From Camelus bactrianus (taxonomy: Eukaryota; Chordata; Mammalia; Artiodactyla; Camelidae), in contig NC_133559.1 in assembly GCF_048773025.1 (NCBI RefSeq), positions 3,130,501 through 3,194,500 of the forward strand: a DNA stretch of 64,000 bases. The letters run 5' to 3'. Made by a program: the position numbers and the translations under genes. A model generated the notes under the pieces. It was given only the letters and a program-made list of their open reading frames with translations, was not told where the DNA came from and did no database searches. The stretch's first letter is position 1, and every line of letters starts with the position of its first letter. Shown in pieces: positions 63,790 to 64,000 of the stretch.

Positions 63790-63895
63790 CATTTCCCTGT
63801 TTGCTACAGAAGAAGGCTGCGCTCAGAAAGGTTAGGTGCCTAGCCCAGCGTCTCACAGCAGGGTATGAATTTGGTCTCTCTAACTCCCATCTGAT
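63790..63895 (-). repeat. MIR fragment
   Basis: GGCTGCGCTCAGAAAGGTTA, GGTGCCTAGCCCAGCGTCTC and ACAGCAGGGTATGAATTTGG are in reverse MIR order. Confidence 0.5.
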
Positions 63896-64000
63896 TGGTT
63901 GGATTAACTCCTGTCCCGCAGCCAGGCTGGGAAAGGGGAGCCAATAACAGCTCCTCTGTGCTCGGGGCTACCCAACTCCCTGCGGACCCTCAGACTCTCC

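Larger units (their letters stand above)
1..64000. other. Gene-free mammalian genomic segment (intergenic or intronic)
   Basis: I found no supportable coding exon, rRNA, functional tRNA or snRNA on either strand. Open frames are short for the GC content, rich in Pro, Ala, Gly, Ser and Arg, lack recognisable domains, overlap each other on both strands and often run through repeats. The base composition, MIR/L2 density and camelid SINEs fit a nuclear mammalian region. A single short exon of an unrecognised gene could still be hidden, since small exons cannot be excluded by eye. Stretches with no separate entry hold GC-rich unique sequence in which I see nothing specific. Confidence 0.8.

Overview
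The window looks like nuclear DNA from a camelid (camel, llama or alpaca lineage). The key evidence is two SINEs derived from a tRNA-Ala(AGC)-like sequence, of the vic-1 type known from camelids, each with a clean target-site duplication (45340-45468 and 56359-56533). A cetartiodactyl-style L1 3' end with an A-rich tail lies at 50706-50915. The rest of the interspersed repeats are mammal-wide fossils (MIR, L2, MER5A-like, MER20, MER2, MaLR-type LTRs, old L1M pieces), as expected for a placental mammal.

I find no protein-coding gene, rRNA, functional tRNA or CRISPR array. The sequence is GC-rich and gene-poor: an intergenic stretch or a very large intron. Every long open frame is a shadow in GC-rich or simple-repeat DNA, or runs through transposon fossils. 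The two longest (360 and 364 codons) contain a GA microsatellite and a MER20 copy respectively.

Layout. 1-10 kb: L2, MIR, MER5A-like and MER20 copies and two LTR fossils, with a large AT-rich conserved-looking island at 6680-7255. 10-20 kb: two CA-rich cryptic repeats, MIRs, a palindromic DNA element split by an L1, an MLT1-type LTR, and conserved-looking islands at 10685, 16905, 19795 and 20030. 20-31 kb: MIR/L2 clusters, a GT/GC tract with Z-DNA character, and an L1 interrupted by a MER2. 31-46 kb: three CpG-rich patches, two more MLT1-type LTRs, an inverted L2 pair and the first camelid SINE. 46-64 kb: the strongest run of candidate regulatory islands (46785, 49650, 55075, 58395, 60395), the second SINE, L1 fragments, tetranucleotide repeats and a purine-only tract at 62861-63025.

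Interpretation. AT-rich islands carrying homeodomain (TAATTA), GATA, FOX and TCF/LEF-like motifs stand out from GC-rich, repeat-littered surroundings. That pattern fits the regulatory landscape of a developmental gene outside the window. It is inference from composition and motifs: conservation cannot be measured from one sequence. I cannot name the neighbouring gene and saw no convincing new biological system. Repeat names and boundaries are from memory of consensus sequences and are approximate.
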